Positions 52,801 through 62,198 of a DNA stretch of 64,000 nucleotides are shown in pieces. Source of the DNA: Psettodes erumei (lineage: Eukaryota > Chordata > Actinopteri > Pleuronectiformes > Psettodidae); NCBI GenBank assembly GCA_016785225.1, contig JAFBJZ010000831.1:5652001-5716000 (forward strand), in the 5' to 3' direction. The position numbers and the translations under genes were made by a program. Position 1 is the stretch's first letter; each line of letters opens with the position of its first letter. The notes beneath the pieces are model-generated. The model ran no database searches. It had not been told where the DNA came from and saw nothing but the letters and a program-made list of their open reading frames with translations.

Positions 52801-55800
52801 GGTATGAGGGAGGGAGAGCAGGAGGAAACAGGGAGTTAACAGACGATATTAGCGTGGCTCAAAAACAAGGCAGTGAAAACGGCAGGACCAGAGCCGGCGG
52901 AAGGCAGGCCTGCTGAAGCTGGGTGCCTGTCTAGTGTCGCGGGGTCAAGCTGCGGATGACGCAGATTGGCGCAATAACAAAAATATCTCATCATAAACAT
53001 GACTGAGTTGCTCTGGCGTTTCAGCAGGTCCACTGGCCAAACTCCACAGGACCCCCACGGCTCTCCTCCATCCCCCAGGCCTGGGAGGGCCCGTTGGGGC
53101 TCGGGGTCTGACGCAGCGCAGCAGTCCTTCTCCACTACAATCCTCCAGGGGTTGGAGAGATGAAGAATGTATGCCCAACTGGCTAGATCGCCTTCCGACT
53201 CCATGACCCTGACCTTTGCTTAACCCCCTCTTCCTTGTCCTTTTTCTCCAAGTTTCTGTTTCTCCCCATGTGTTGCTCTCCCTCCTCTGGCTGGCTCTTC
53301 CCCCCCAGTCTATGTCCAAATATGTGGTTACCTCTCTTAACCTCTTCCCAAGCTTTATCTTCACTTCTTTTTTTCCCTGAGCTTTTCTTTAAAAAATCTT
53401 GGCTGCTGGAGAGCAGTTGGGGTTTGTAGGAGCCGAGCAGCGCAGAAAAGAGTTGAAAGGGACTGAGCTAAGAGTAAAGCAACAGTGTAGTGAGGACAGC
53501 ACCCGTGTCAACGCTCTATTTACATTTTACCATGAACAGAAGCCTTAACCACAAGTCCCGCTAAAACTGCATTCAGCATCAACGATCTGCCTTCTTGATA
53601 TTTCTTAAATGACTGCCGGTGGAAATGCATTTTAATGGGGAAAGGAGGCACGACATGACATCATGGCTGTTTGCACGCTGAAGCGATGGCTGCATAACAT
53701 GCAAGTGTATCACACACTTCACATTACCGTAACCTGAACTTGCTGATTGGATCAGATTGGATTTGATGTCTATTATCGATCTGTGAGTAAGGTTAAACAA
53801 GCAGGGCTTCAATAACATTAAGGTTTACTGACTTTCAATAATACAATGAAAATATGATCTTTGGTGAGGTTTTTGTGCTCCAAATTTCTGTTGTACAAAT
53901 TTATGACTTAATTAATTAAACTGTGAAGTTTAATTCATGTAATGCATTAATGCCATACTGTGATATAAATTGATCTTACCTGCTCTAAAGTATTTATTAA
54001 CATCATGATAATATCAATATCACATCATCCGTACGACATTACGGCGTGTGTCTGCTGTGCCTGGAAACATAGATCAACCCATGTGGCTGAAGTCACACGT
54101 GAAGCGCCTCAGGAGACGTTTTCGCTTTTCTCTTAGGGGAGAAAATGTTCTGTATGAGAGATGTAGATTCTTCTGCTCGTGAGCACACTAATTATTTCTG
54201 CTAGGTTAGCCAGTGGTGGCATGCCACGGAAGCATGCAGAATAGCTCGCTAAATGTATTATTTATGTGACTGAACTCATTGGTGGTTTCGGGGGACTTCA
54301 AATAGCAAATTCTGCCTGTGAAGTGCTACAAGAGCCTAATACAGGTAACAAGCAGGAGTATGTTTCTATATGAATAAAATGGGGACTATGCTGAGAACAA
54401 AAGGAACGAGATCATGTACAGTATGTGAAAGAGGAAGGCAGCACACGATGACCCTTTCTTTTTCCAGCTGAAATGCAAAAATGACACCATGATGCAGTTT
54501 GGAGGTTCTGAACAGGAGACAGGGCGCTCCCTAGTGGAACTGAAGAAGAAGAGCAGTTACTCCAAAGCAATCTGCGATTCACAGCCCTCACACCCACCAT
54601 GTCATTACGGTGAATGTTAATAAAGAATTCACTTTGCCACTCTTTAAAGTCGTTGCCAATGACAGATGGCGAATCTTCCACTGGAAAAATAGCTTTTCCT
54701 GTGAGTGTTCACATGTGCCCTCAATAATAAGGTGCAAAGGCACTTTACAGCTCATTAATAATGCAGCCCGCGCTGGGCTCAGGATGGCATGAGCACGATA
54801 CACAAAAACAATCCAATTGGTTTCCTGCGAAGCCTGATTCACAGAAAAACACACCATCGAGCCTTGAGGCGATTCACAAGGTTCACCTCAAGTGCACAGT
54901 GGAAAAAAAATCTGTAGTGATTCTTTCACACCCCCTGTCGTCTAAAAAGAGAATAACATACAAAAAAAAAGATCACAGCAAATGTCATATGCAGATGCTT
55001 TGATTTGTCTGGTGTCTCCACAAAAACACAACAATATTGCCTCCACTGCTGCTCCAGTATGACAATATTACAGACTCTGATTCTTATGAATTATGCAGTT
55101 CTTAAAAAGATTTCTCATAACGTCAGGATACATTATCTCTGAATTCCCACAGTTCCACGCTGTCTGCTGAGGCACACACCACAGGACATATAAGAGCAGT
55201 GAAGCACTCACCGTGCTGTGAAAGACCACACTGTGGCCATTACCCACACTCTCGATGTGGGTGGTGAGGTTGAGGCAGATGGCTCTGTGGCGAATGGCAT
55301 CCATGGTTTGGGCATCGAAGAAGTCGTGGGGCCTCGCTGGAGTGGAGGAGGGACAGACTCAGATGAGACCAGAGTCAAACACCAGGGACATTAATATATA
55401 AAAATACAATGGATTTGTTAAATTCTTTCTGTGACTAACCCTAACTACCCCAGGATCTGTCTGTGACTGAAAAATGCCATTCTGTTGTCAGTTTAACTTT
55501 TTCTTTTTGTTGCTTTTATGGCAAAAATAAATGTGAAACTCACCCGTAAAAGCTACAGTAATGAGATTCTTCTGGCTTCGCTGCTCTAAATAACTGCCTC
55601 ACTGCACATATTCAGTGGTGAGGAAACCCAGACCTCTTGACATTTGGTGTTATTAAAAAAAATACATTTATTCAGGATTTTCAGCCAAGGCTTATGCACC
55701 ACACTTTGCAAACACATTTGTTTTGCCTTTCGCAATTGTTTATTGGTTCATCTAGGTGAGGCAAGGTGTCTGCACTGGATCTCAACCGGCAAATGTTCAT

Positions 55801-58800
55801 CTGTTTGATCAGAAGAAGTATTTGCAATAAACGTATGCAAACCTTTCATTCCATTTCATGTACTGTCTTTCTCTTTAAGAAGAGAAGATCGCTTTCAACC
55901 TCATATGTTGACAGATTGTTTCATTTCAAAGTTAACGCTGAAAATTTGCATCTTTCTAAAACAGTGTAAAATCAGATTTAATCGTCGGTGTTGTTTCAGC
56001 CATGTCCGAAGATGGCTATTCAACGGATAAATAATATTCCAAACATCAAGCTTGTCCCTGCTGAATATCATGTTGCTTTGGTGCTAGACACTCGGTGATT
56101 ACACACGTGACTACAGAAAAACAACAGGAAATGGTTAATGCAAGAACATTAAACTCAACAGAGCCACTGGTTTCACTGCAGGATCAAAGAATCGCAGACT
56201 TCTGTATTCCTTCATACATTTGATTCCTATTTAATTCTATTTTTTTCTTTAAGTAATATTACCATTGCATGGTAATGGAGCTCTACACTTGTCACACTTT
56301 TCAATGCCAGAAAGCTTCTTCTCATAACACATACATATTCTCACAATTTTGTTTTGTTGTTACATTTTTTGATTCATTTTTTTGGCAGCTTGTCTCATGA
56401 ATTAAATGCTTTGTGGCATTCCACTACCAAGTCCATGTGAATCCATGTGAAGAGTGTCCTTGAATGCACCGCAATACAGAGTTTTCAAAATGATCCTTTC
56501 TGGCTGAATTGCCGCGCATCAGCGCGAGACATGAGAAGACAAAGACAGTTTACTAGGATGGATCATTACCTCAGGCAAGTTTCTGTTTTCGGTTCAGCCT
56601 CTGCAACTTGATTTTGCACTCAAATTTAAATGAATCGGTATCTCGGGGGCCATCAATCTAAAAAGTTATGCCTGGGAAAACAGCTGGCAATAATCTCAAG
56701 TATATACAATTTGTAGCTAATGTACTGAGCTACGCAAAACTATCGATGTGGTATTTTAATGACCCTATAAATCTTCCAACTGAAATTGTTAAATTCACAG
56801 GAATGGGAGATGTGTTTTACGGCAGCAGCTTCCAACTGGCCTGTAGATTAGAGTTTGCTCCTGCGCTTTAAACTACGCTTCTCGAGTATGTCTTTCCATC
56901 ATGTGAATTCATGGGGCAAAAAGACAAACAAACAGGTGAGTAGGGGAGTAGAAGCAGAAGGAAAGAGCTGGGTTTGCATAATGCAGAAACAGCTACAAGC
57001 CATCTGAGGCACAGGCGGCCACCAGGGAGCTAACTATCAGTATCTACCTGGGCACGGACACAGCAGCACAGAAACATCACAAGAAAGAAAAAAAAAAAAA
57101 CTCCAAAGTTTTTCTCTAAAATGCACAACATTGCCACAGGGATGGGGAGAATCTGTTTGTCTAGCCTGTATAAGCTTACACAGTGTGTTCCTGTTTGTGC
57201 GTGACTGCTCCAGCACTAGCTTCTCAAACAAAGAAATGTGGGAGGTCAGAAGCTGGAAACATCCGTCTCAACACAACATAGATGGCAAAACTGTGTTCAG
57301 CTCGTAATCCTTACCAACAAAGAAGAGCGTGAAAGCACAACGAGGGAACGTTCGGACAAAGGGGTTGTGTGTCTGTGTTAGGTACGTACGTAGGGAGCAC
57401 CTGCGTTTGTTCTTGAGCTTCTTCCTCTTGTTGAGCCCAGCCTTGGAGGGCGACTCCTCTTTCAGTTTGGCCTGGCTGGACATTTTAGAGGAGCTCTGCT
57501 GGCTGAAGTGACTGGGCACGTGGCGAGCCAGCCCTCCCTGGGAGGCAAAGCTGGCGTTGCAGCCACCAACTACACACTGCAAACAGAGCACACCAGGCAG
57601 AACATATGTGAGGGAAGCTATATACACTTTAAACATTACTCATAAACAGAATATTATCAGAGAAATTAGGTCAATCATCATCAAAATTTGAAATAAAAAA
57701 AAAAGCTGCAGATGTTCAACGTGTCTGAGCTAATGGTTTTACCTTGAAGGGCTTATCTCCACTGTGGGTCAACATGTGTCTCTGGAGCCAACTCTGACTG
57801 GTGGAAGGTGTGTTATACACCTTGCAACCCTTCCACAGACACACAAACACCTGAGGAACAAGAGAGAGCATCCAAGTTCACTGCCAAGGAAATGCCTGTT
57901 GAATAGAAAGTAAAAGCCCAACTTCCATTCTCTATGTTGCATTTGTCCAGAAAGAAAAAAATCTCAACATATGACCCTAACATATGATTTGTCTCATATG
58001 ACTTTTTTAGGCCGGATGAAACCTATCATGCTCAGACATTTACTGACCCCTCCTCTCTGTCCATCCACGTGAATGCCCCTGATATGCTCTGCCAGGTCCG
58101 GGCTGGAGTTGAAGCACTGGGGACAGAGGTCCCAGCAACAGGGGTAAGCCACCGACTTAGCCCCGGAGGAGCTGGCACTGCTCTGTCCGTTCATCATAGC
58201 AGGCGTGGAGCGGCCGCTGGACACTGTGCTCTCCATCTCCATCAGGGTGCTGCTGATGCTAAGAGTGAGGAGAGGGTGGGGTGGGGAGAAGGGGAGCGAG
58301 AGGAGGGAGGAGGAACACAGCTCCACGTAAATCACGCGGCACTAAGAATATGTTCACAGTTTAGATGGGGCTTCGCACAGCCTTGAAGAACAGGTGCACA
58401 TATCACTTGCCACATTACATGTCGCTATGCGTGAAAGTGTTCGGGCTGCAACTGATTTTCCATGCATGCCTCTTTCATCACTCATGGCAAATCAGTTATA
58501 TCTTTGGATTCGGTGCTCCTTGCACAACGTTATTAATTTGTTGTGCTGTCAACATCATCAATGGGCTCACAGGGGATAGTTTACTGATCACTTATTCAGC
58601 AAGCAACAGCTTGTTTTGCATTACTACTTCTAGTCAAGTGTTATATATAGGAAATCAGTAGTATATGCAATTTCACCACCATGTTCAAAACCTCCCTGCC
58701 CTTAAAAAACATGCTTGCTTTCATACTTCACTTGCACTTTTGATGGAGTGGAAGCGTGACGTCAAGTGTACAATTTCAAACTAGAAATCAAGTCCCTTTC

Positions 58801-59294
58801 GTCTGCTGAGGGTGGTGAGTTTGTCCGTGCTCACCTTGAAAATGAGTTTATGGCCTGTGCCTGCAAGATAATTTTGTGACAACCAATGGTTTGGAAACTG
58901 TTCATGATCCAACATGCAACTTACAGGAGCCTGACGGGAACTCCTCCAGCACACAGATACTGGAAATCAGCTTTATAGTTAAGCATGCGAGACATCCAGC
59001 AGAGAAAGTTTGGAAATAAAAAATATTTGTACATACACATATTCTGGGTTTGCGATGATGAAGAAGGAGCAAATTATTTTTTAAAGTGCTATAACTTTTT
59101 TGGGTGAGTGGAACTCAGAGATCAGATGCAAAGCGGAGCATTTTTAAATTTAATTTTTACTACAACTACCTAATATGCAAATACGACAAGTAGGTTTATT
59201 ACATTATTTTTGTCTGACCCAAAAACAACAAACACTCTTCTTTGATGTTGTTATCTTGTGCTGGTTCGAGGATGAGAAGATGGAAGGACCATTA

Positions 59295-59384
<90 letters not shown>

Positions 59385-59956
59385 CAAGAGCAACCTGTCG
59401 TTTCCCCAACCAACCTGTCCTCCGAATCCATACGGCTCAACGGTTCACCATCCGAGGATGATATCTCCACACTCGGCCGCCTCTTATCGCCCAGCTCCCC
59501 GCCTCCGCCGCTGGGTTTCTCGCCGTCTTCGCAAACTGTTTTGCTCTTTTCACAGTCTATCCCCGGGCACCGGCTGTCTTCTCCCGGTTCCTCCTTGGCT
59601 TCTTTCGCTGCGATATCGCTGGCAGGCTCGCTGTTAGCATCTCCGGGGCTCTGCTCTGACTCCGGCTTTTGCTCCGGCTCCTCAGGAGCGGCTGTCGCGC
59701 GCTGGTTGACCGTTACGGCGCCGTCGCGTGTCTCCGCCTCGCTCGCGGCCTTGTCCGCCTCCTCAGCGGTCTTCTCTTCGCTGGCCTCCGCGCCCACCTC
59801 TTCCATTTTCGGTTCTACGCTAGCGCCCGGTTCCTCCGTTTTAGCCTCGATAAGGCCCCTTTCTTTCTCCTCGCCGCTGCTCTCGTTTGACTCCACGGTC
59901 GGTGCATCGTTTTCGGCGCCCAATGCGGGTGTTTCCTCAGAAGCCGCAGCGGCCAT
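40561..59956 (-). CDS. aebp2: aebp2, zinc-finger accessory subunit of Polycomb repressive complex 2 (complete, 8 coding exons)
   Basis: AEBP2 joins the nuclear PRC2 core (EZH, EED, SUZ12, RBBP4/7), usually with JARID2, and supports H3K27 methylation. The coding exons are 59956-59415, 58258-58048, 57850-57743, 57576-57390, 55336-55212, 50068-50001, 42053-41940 and 40594-40561. They total 1389 nt and give 462 residues with every phase matching. Residues 1-180 are acidic and low in complexity, ending in SSSDGEPLSRMDSED. Residues about 220-245, 255-280 and 288-310 form three C2H2-type zinc fingers. A basic run (NKRKKLKNKRR) follows at about 336-346. Residues 350-462 are the conserved C-terminal region with RPHDFFDAQTMDAIRHRAIC, the HWTPEDILPDVWVNE block and the basic end PQKRLKRR. 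The start is the ATG at 59956 in a strong Kozak context (gccgccgaaATGG). The acidic N-terminus is shorter than I recall for human AEBP2. The identification is secure; the exact C-terminus is less so. Confidence 0.95.
41611..41624 (-). promoter_or_regulatory. CTCF-like motif, perfect core
   Basis: The minus strand reads ccaccaggtggcac, which agrees with the CTCF core CCA(G/C)NAG(G/A)(G/T)GGC. It lies in aebp2 intron 7. Only the motif is seen; binding is not shown. Confidence 0.45.
41670..41711. repeat. (AC)n microsatellite with one G interruption
   Basis: A run in aebp2 intron 7, broken by a single ACGC unit near its right end. Confidence 0.95.
41894..41931. repeat. Compound (ATC)n then (AC)n microsatellite
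   Basis: catcatcatcatcatctcac continues as (AC)n. It begins 8 bases past the last base of aebp2 exon 7 and lies inside intron 7. Confidence 0.93.
41940..42053 (-). CDS. aebp2: aebp2 exon 7 (LPDVWVNETERCQLKTKVVH)
   Basis: The acceptor cttgcag lies before 42053 and the donor TATAG/GTGAGA follows 41940. The 114 nt encode LPDVWVNETERCQLKTKVVH followed by LSQLPQDTAMLLDPNIY and two bases of arginine. This is the most conserved part of the AEBP2 C-terminus, and its phase fits exons 6 and 8. Confidence 0.94.
43846..43897. repeat. (AC)n microsatellite
   Basis: About 26 units in aebp2 intron 6. Confidence 0.96.
44066..44082 (+). promoter_or_regulatory. CTCF-like motif, imperfect
   Basis: The + strand reads gctactgggggcgcctg, two changes from the consensus core. 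It lies in aebp2 intron 6 and is opposite in orientation to the motif at 41611. Confidence 0.3.
46440..46735. mobile_element. Tc1-type dispersed repeat fragment
   Basis: It includes ggatgataatggcttaaaac, acactcagtacttggttggg and a T-run followed by agatgcacgagc, all typical of a common fish DNA-transposon repeat. Order and spacing suggest an internally deleted copy. It lies in aebp2 intron 6. Confidence 0.5.
47120..47860. repeat. Pyrimidine-rich tract on the + strand
   Basis: Most of this stretch is C/T-rich (ctctcattctccatctcgcc and similar text), with a purine-rich interruption near 47490-47590. It lies in aebp2 intron 6. Open frames across it are low-complexity by-products. Confidence 0.65.
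48840..49210 (+). repeat. Non-LTR retroelement-like 3' tail with (TCTTA)-type microsatellite
   Basis: The text caaattgaatatcccctacg, gggggatcaataacgg and then catctcatcttatcttatct resembles the 3' ends of fish LINE/SINE elements (cccc..ggggatcaataa followed by a short tandem repeat). The sequence upstream (48370-48844) is open on the + strand but matches no retroelement protein I know. Confidence 0.45.
50001..50068 (-). CDS. aebp2: aebp2 exon 6 (short exon, VLARRKEGSGKVKVLLHWTP)
   Basis: This 68-nt exon is isolated between two large introns. The acceptor tctccatgcag lies before 50068 and the donor GACAT/GTGAGT follows 50001. It encodes VLARRKEGSGKVKVLLHWTP and ED, plus two bases of an isoleucine codon completed by exon 7. 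This matches the AEBP2 segment I recall in human as VIAKRKEDSGKIKLLLHWMP. Confidence 0.92.
50952..50973. repeat. Poly(T) run
   Basis: Twenty-two T on the + strand (poly(A) on the transcribed strand) in aebp2 intron 5. It could be the worn tail of a retro-inserted copy, but no body is visible. Confidence 0.9.
54524..54537 (-). promoter_or_regulatory. CTCF-like motif
   Basis: The minus strand reads ccactagggagcgc, one change from the strong form ccactagggggcgc. It lies in aebp2 intron 5. Confidence 0.4.
55212..55336 (-). CDS. aebp2: aebp2 exon 5 (RPHDFFDAQTMDAIRHRAIC)
   Basis: The acceptor ctccactccag lies before 55336. The first two bases (CG) join exon 4's final C to make proline, then the frame reads RPHDFFDAQTMDAIRHRAIC through SVVFHST. 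The donor ACG/GTGAGT follows 55212. The exon is 125 nt. Confidence 0.95.
55337..57389 (-). other. aebp2: aebp2 intron 4
   Basis: A 2.05-kb intron between the basic stretch after zinc finger 3 and the RPHDFFDA exon. It is AT-rich. I see no additional exon or known repeat. Confidence 0.85.
57390..57576 (-). CDS. aebp2: aebp2 exon 4 (zinc finger 3 and basic stretch)
   Basis: The acceptor tctgtttgcag lies before 57576. The exon reads CVVGGCNASFASQGGLARHV and continues to KKLKNKRRCSL plus one base. Zinc ligands are C288, C293, H306 and H310. The donor is CTAC/GTACGT. A second GT four bases further on would break the frame of exon 5 and is rejected. Confidence 0.95.
57743..57850 (-). CDS. aebp2: aebp2 exon 3 (zinc finger 2)
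   Basis: The acceptor ttcctcag lies before 57850 and the donor AAG/GTAAAA follows 57743. The 108 nt (36 codons, phase 0 at both ends) encode VFVCLWKGCKVYNTPSTSQS and WLQRHMLTHSGDKPFK. C255, C260, H276 and H280 are the zinc ligands, followed by a TFIIIA-type linker SGDKPFK. Confidence 0.95.
58048..58258 (-). CDS. aebp2: aebp2 exon 2 (zinc finger 1)
   Basis: The acceptor cactcttag lies before 58258 and the donor GGG/GTCAGT follows 58048. One leading base completes serine 181, then 70 codons run from ISSTLMEMESTVSSGRSTPA to EHIRGIHVDGQRGG. The finger is CCWDLC...FNSSPDLAEHIRGIH with two cysteines and two histidines. Confidence 0.95.
58259..59414 (-). other. aebp2: aebp2 intron 1
   Basis: The intron opens GTTGGTTGGGG, which is a weak donor, and passes after 33 bases into a long (GT)n run. 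Apart from that repeat I see nothing recognisable in it. Confidence 0.85.
59295..59381. repeat. (AC)n microsatellite, about 44 units
   Basis: This is the longest dinucleotide run in the window. It lies in aebp2 intron 1, 33 bases past the exon 1 donor. On the transcript it is (UG)n. Confidence 0.97.
59415..59956 (-). CDS. aebp2: aebp2 exon 1 (acidic N-terminal region)
   Basis: The exon starts MAAAASEETPALGAEN and ends SSSDGEPLSRMDSED plus two bases. The 180 residues are dominated by E, A, S and P and lie in CpG-rich DNA. An upstream in-frame GTG (59983) is possible but unlikely, because the ATG has a far better context. The donor AG/GTTGGT departs from consensus at intron positions 3, 4 and 5. 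The frame is anchored by the conserved DGEPLSRMDSED end. Confidence 0.93.
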
Positions 59957-60110
59957 TTCGGCGGCGTAAGGACCGTGGGACACTTTCGGTATTAAAATAC
60001 AGCCGTGGCACCGTCAAACGCTTCACTGCAGAATGTGGGTTGGGCCAAATCACACGGCCTGCTCTCTGATTGGTCAGAGGTGGCACGCGGAGGACAAACT
60101 CTGACGTTGG
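59957..60110 (-). promoter_or_regulatory. aebp2: aebp2 proximal promoter and 5' UTR region with CCAAT box
   Basis: The DNA just upstream of the aebp2 ATG is CpG-rich and continuous with the CpG-dense exon 1. The minus strand carries ctgaCCAATcag (60077-60066), a canonical NF-Y site about 110 bases upstream of the ATG. No TATA box stands out. The start of transcription cannot be placed from sequence alone. Confidence 0.55.
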
Positions 60111-60769
60111 TATTTAAACTTTCCATGTGTTTCTTCTTCTCTTTTTAATAGAGGAGTCAGTGTTTACTACAGCAGAGGCTTCACAGTTAAAGCCAAAGAA
60201 TCCTCCATATTAAGTTTTAGAATCAGCATTTATCTGCGGAGGGTTTTAGACAGTATGATGACGTTGACTACCTGACCAGGAGTGAGAGGACTGTTTGACA
60301 CTGAACGCTTTCATTCGGTCTCGAGGAGGAGCAGAAAGTGTCACCTGTGTGATCCGGATGGGCGAAATTCATTTGACTCTTCGAGTTCAACTTTTTTCCA
60401 GTAAATGTCTGCAGGCCATCCCAGTACAGCTTTATATGACAGAGGCATGTAGATTACAATACACATTAGCATGGCAGACACGTTGACGTTAATAACACCA
60501 CTGATTACAACCAGCCCATATTTCTTTTCCATTTTCTAAAAGTTGGGATTTGTGAATTTTCTGAGAAAGTTGAAGTATCCACCACCATACAAGCGATATT
60601 TCAAGTTCCAGGGTAGGACCAGCGCTGCAGCAGCAGAATGACCACAAGAGGGGGCCACAGTTCTATATGAAACCTGGTCGTCAACGCTGCAATTGAGCTG
60701 ATAAACACGACTAAGTGGAAACAGCTTTACCATCTTTGCAAGATTGGGAAATAACACAACGGCAAATGC
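60111..60769. other. Short intergenic gap between aebp2 and plekha5
   Basis: I see no gene here. It separates the candidate plekha5 poly(A) site from the aebp2 promoter. A CTCF-like motif ccacaagagggggccac lies at 60646-60662 (+ strand), with one imperfect core position. Confidence 0.5.
60646..60662 (+). promoter_or_regulatory. CTCF-like motif between plekha5 and aebp2
   Basis: The + strand reads ccacaagagggggccac. It fits the first part of the core, but carries G where C is expected. Its position between two genes is what makes it notable. Confidence 0.3.
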
Positions 60770-60785
60770 ATTGAGTACAGCAACA

Positions 60786-60791
60786 TTTATT
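60786..60791 (-). terminator. Candidate plekha5 polyadenylation signal AATAAA
   Basis: The minus strand reads gttaAATAAAtgttg. A GTTGTG-containing segment follows within about 40 bases. This is about 1.4 kb past the plekha5 stop and about 0.8 kb before the aebp2 start codon. Confidence 0.5.
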
Positions 60792-60926
60792 TAACATGAT
60801 ATAAAACAGATGGGATATGAACATTTGCAAATCAAATCTAATACGCAATCATATGTTGGATACATCCTCCCATCCTGCTATACCATGTACATTATATACA
60901 CAGTAAACCTCTGATAATTACAGTCT

Positions 60927-60928
<2 letters not shown>

Positions 60929-60965
<37 letters not shown>
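60929..60965. repeat. (AC)n microsatellite
   Basis: The run lies within the inferred plekha5 3' UTR and would be (GU)n in the mRNA. Confidence 0.95.
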
Positions 60966-60967
<2 letters not shown>

Positions 60968-62198
60968 TATCCTGGATCCACAAACATATTTTTATTGCTT
61001 TTTACATGTGCTAACCTTTTTTAGTACCAGGACTTCAAACCAACATATCTTAAAATAGAACCAAAATCAGACTTTTTTCCATCTCTCAGTTTAAATATAT
61101 CTCTTAGCAATAAAAAAGTATAGTGACTTAAGCCAGAACATTCACATAAGTGTCGGCAACAATGCGACAGGGACTGCAGAAGATCCCATTTTTAAATAGT
61201 CACAATTCAGAAACAGGCAAAATTACAAATAATCGTAGTCTGCAGCAATAAAGTGGATCCTCCTTTCGTCGTCATGGAGGGATCCATCTCTCTTATAAAC
61301 TTGCACTGACAAATGTTCTTTACAATAAATTGATAAATATGAATCGTTGGCTAATGACTGATGTCTGAAAAACCAAATTGAGTGAATTATAAAAGACATA
61401 AGTGAACTAAAATTATGTGAAAAAATGTGCTGTAATCTTGTTTTGAAACATGAACGGAAAAAGTGGCATGACCAAAAACATTTAATCAAAAAAAGCTTCA
61501 TCTATTAGCCTCATATATATACACAGACACACATTGGCCAATTTTCAAAGGAGAACCCTAATAAAACCATATAAATAATTAAAATAATCTTAAAAGCCTA
61601 GTAAAAACTGAAAATGGAACTGCAACAATAACAATATCAAAGCTGTGTGTTAATGATGGCATAGGAGCTTAAGACGTCACAGTGAGCAAAGAAGTCAGAG
61701 GTCATGACCCCAGAAGACAGAGTAGGCAGTTTCACTCCCTGTGGGATGTGGCCTTGTGCTGATGTCCTTAGGTAAGACTCCAGGGGCATCTTTAAACTTC
61801 CACTGCTGTTTCCTTCATGTGTAGGTTTTCACTGAGGCCAGAGCCTGTGCTGCAAAAGGAGAAGGCGAGAAAAAAAGTGAAATTGTGCTCCAAAGGATTC
61901 ACTATGTCAAATATCTCAAGTCGGCATTGCAGTCATTTGAGTTTTAACAGTAGGTTACAACAAATACTGTGAGTAACTACACAGACTACTGTGAAAAGGT
62001 GCAGCTACAGCAGCTACAGCAACACAGGACATACGAGCAAGTCTGAACAATTTTCCCTCCCATACTATTATTCATTTAACGACCCTTCATTCTATCATTC
62101 TTTTCCTTCCTCCCCAGAGACAACAATGAAAATATTGAGCACACTTTTGCATTGTGAGTATGGACAAAACAGGTTGATGAAGACCCTTACTGGTGCTA

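Larger units (their letters stand above)
50069..55211 (-). other. aebp2: aebp2 intron 5
   Basis: A 5.14-kb intron. It holds a poly(T) run on the + strand (50952-50973), a GC-richer block at about 52860-53200 that is open on the minus strand but matches nothing I know, and a strong CTCF-like motif at 54524-54537 (minus orientation). Confidence 0.85.
60770..61849 (-). other. plekha5: plekha5 3' UTR, spliced terminal exon (inferred)
   Basis: After the double stop at 62201-62196 the minus strand shows a donor ACCA/GTAAGG (GT at 62190-62189), and a good acceptor ccttttgcag lies before 61849. I infer a 341-bp intron within the 3' UTR and a terminal exon from 61849 to about 60770. A canonical AATAAA sits at 60791-60786 on the minus strand, with GT-rich sequence just beyond it. 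A (GU)n run (60929-60965) lies inside the inferred 3' UTR. Transcript data are needed for the exact ends. Confidence 0.55.

Noticed and set aside
57385..57390. Alternative aebp2 exon 4 donor four bases downstream (second GTAC)
   Set aside because: It would shift the frame into exon 5. The first GT keeps the conserved SLPRPHDFF junction.
59175..59969. 264-codon + strand open frame, one of the longest in the window
   Set aside because: It runs through the (AC)n microsatellite and then the exact antisense of aebp2 exon 1. The minus strand has the conserved protein, Kozak start and matching splice phases.
59957..59983. GTG at 59983 as aebp2 start, adding nine residues
   Set aside because: The ATG at 59956 has a strong Kozak context and gives the MAAA start typical of the family. 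A GTG start is not expected here.
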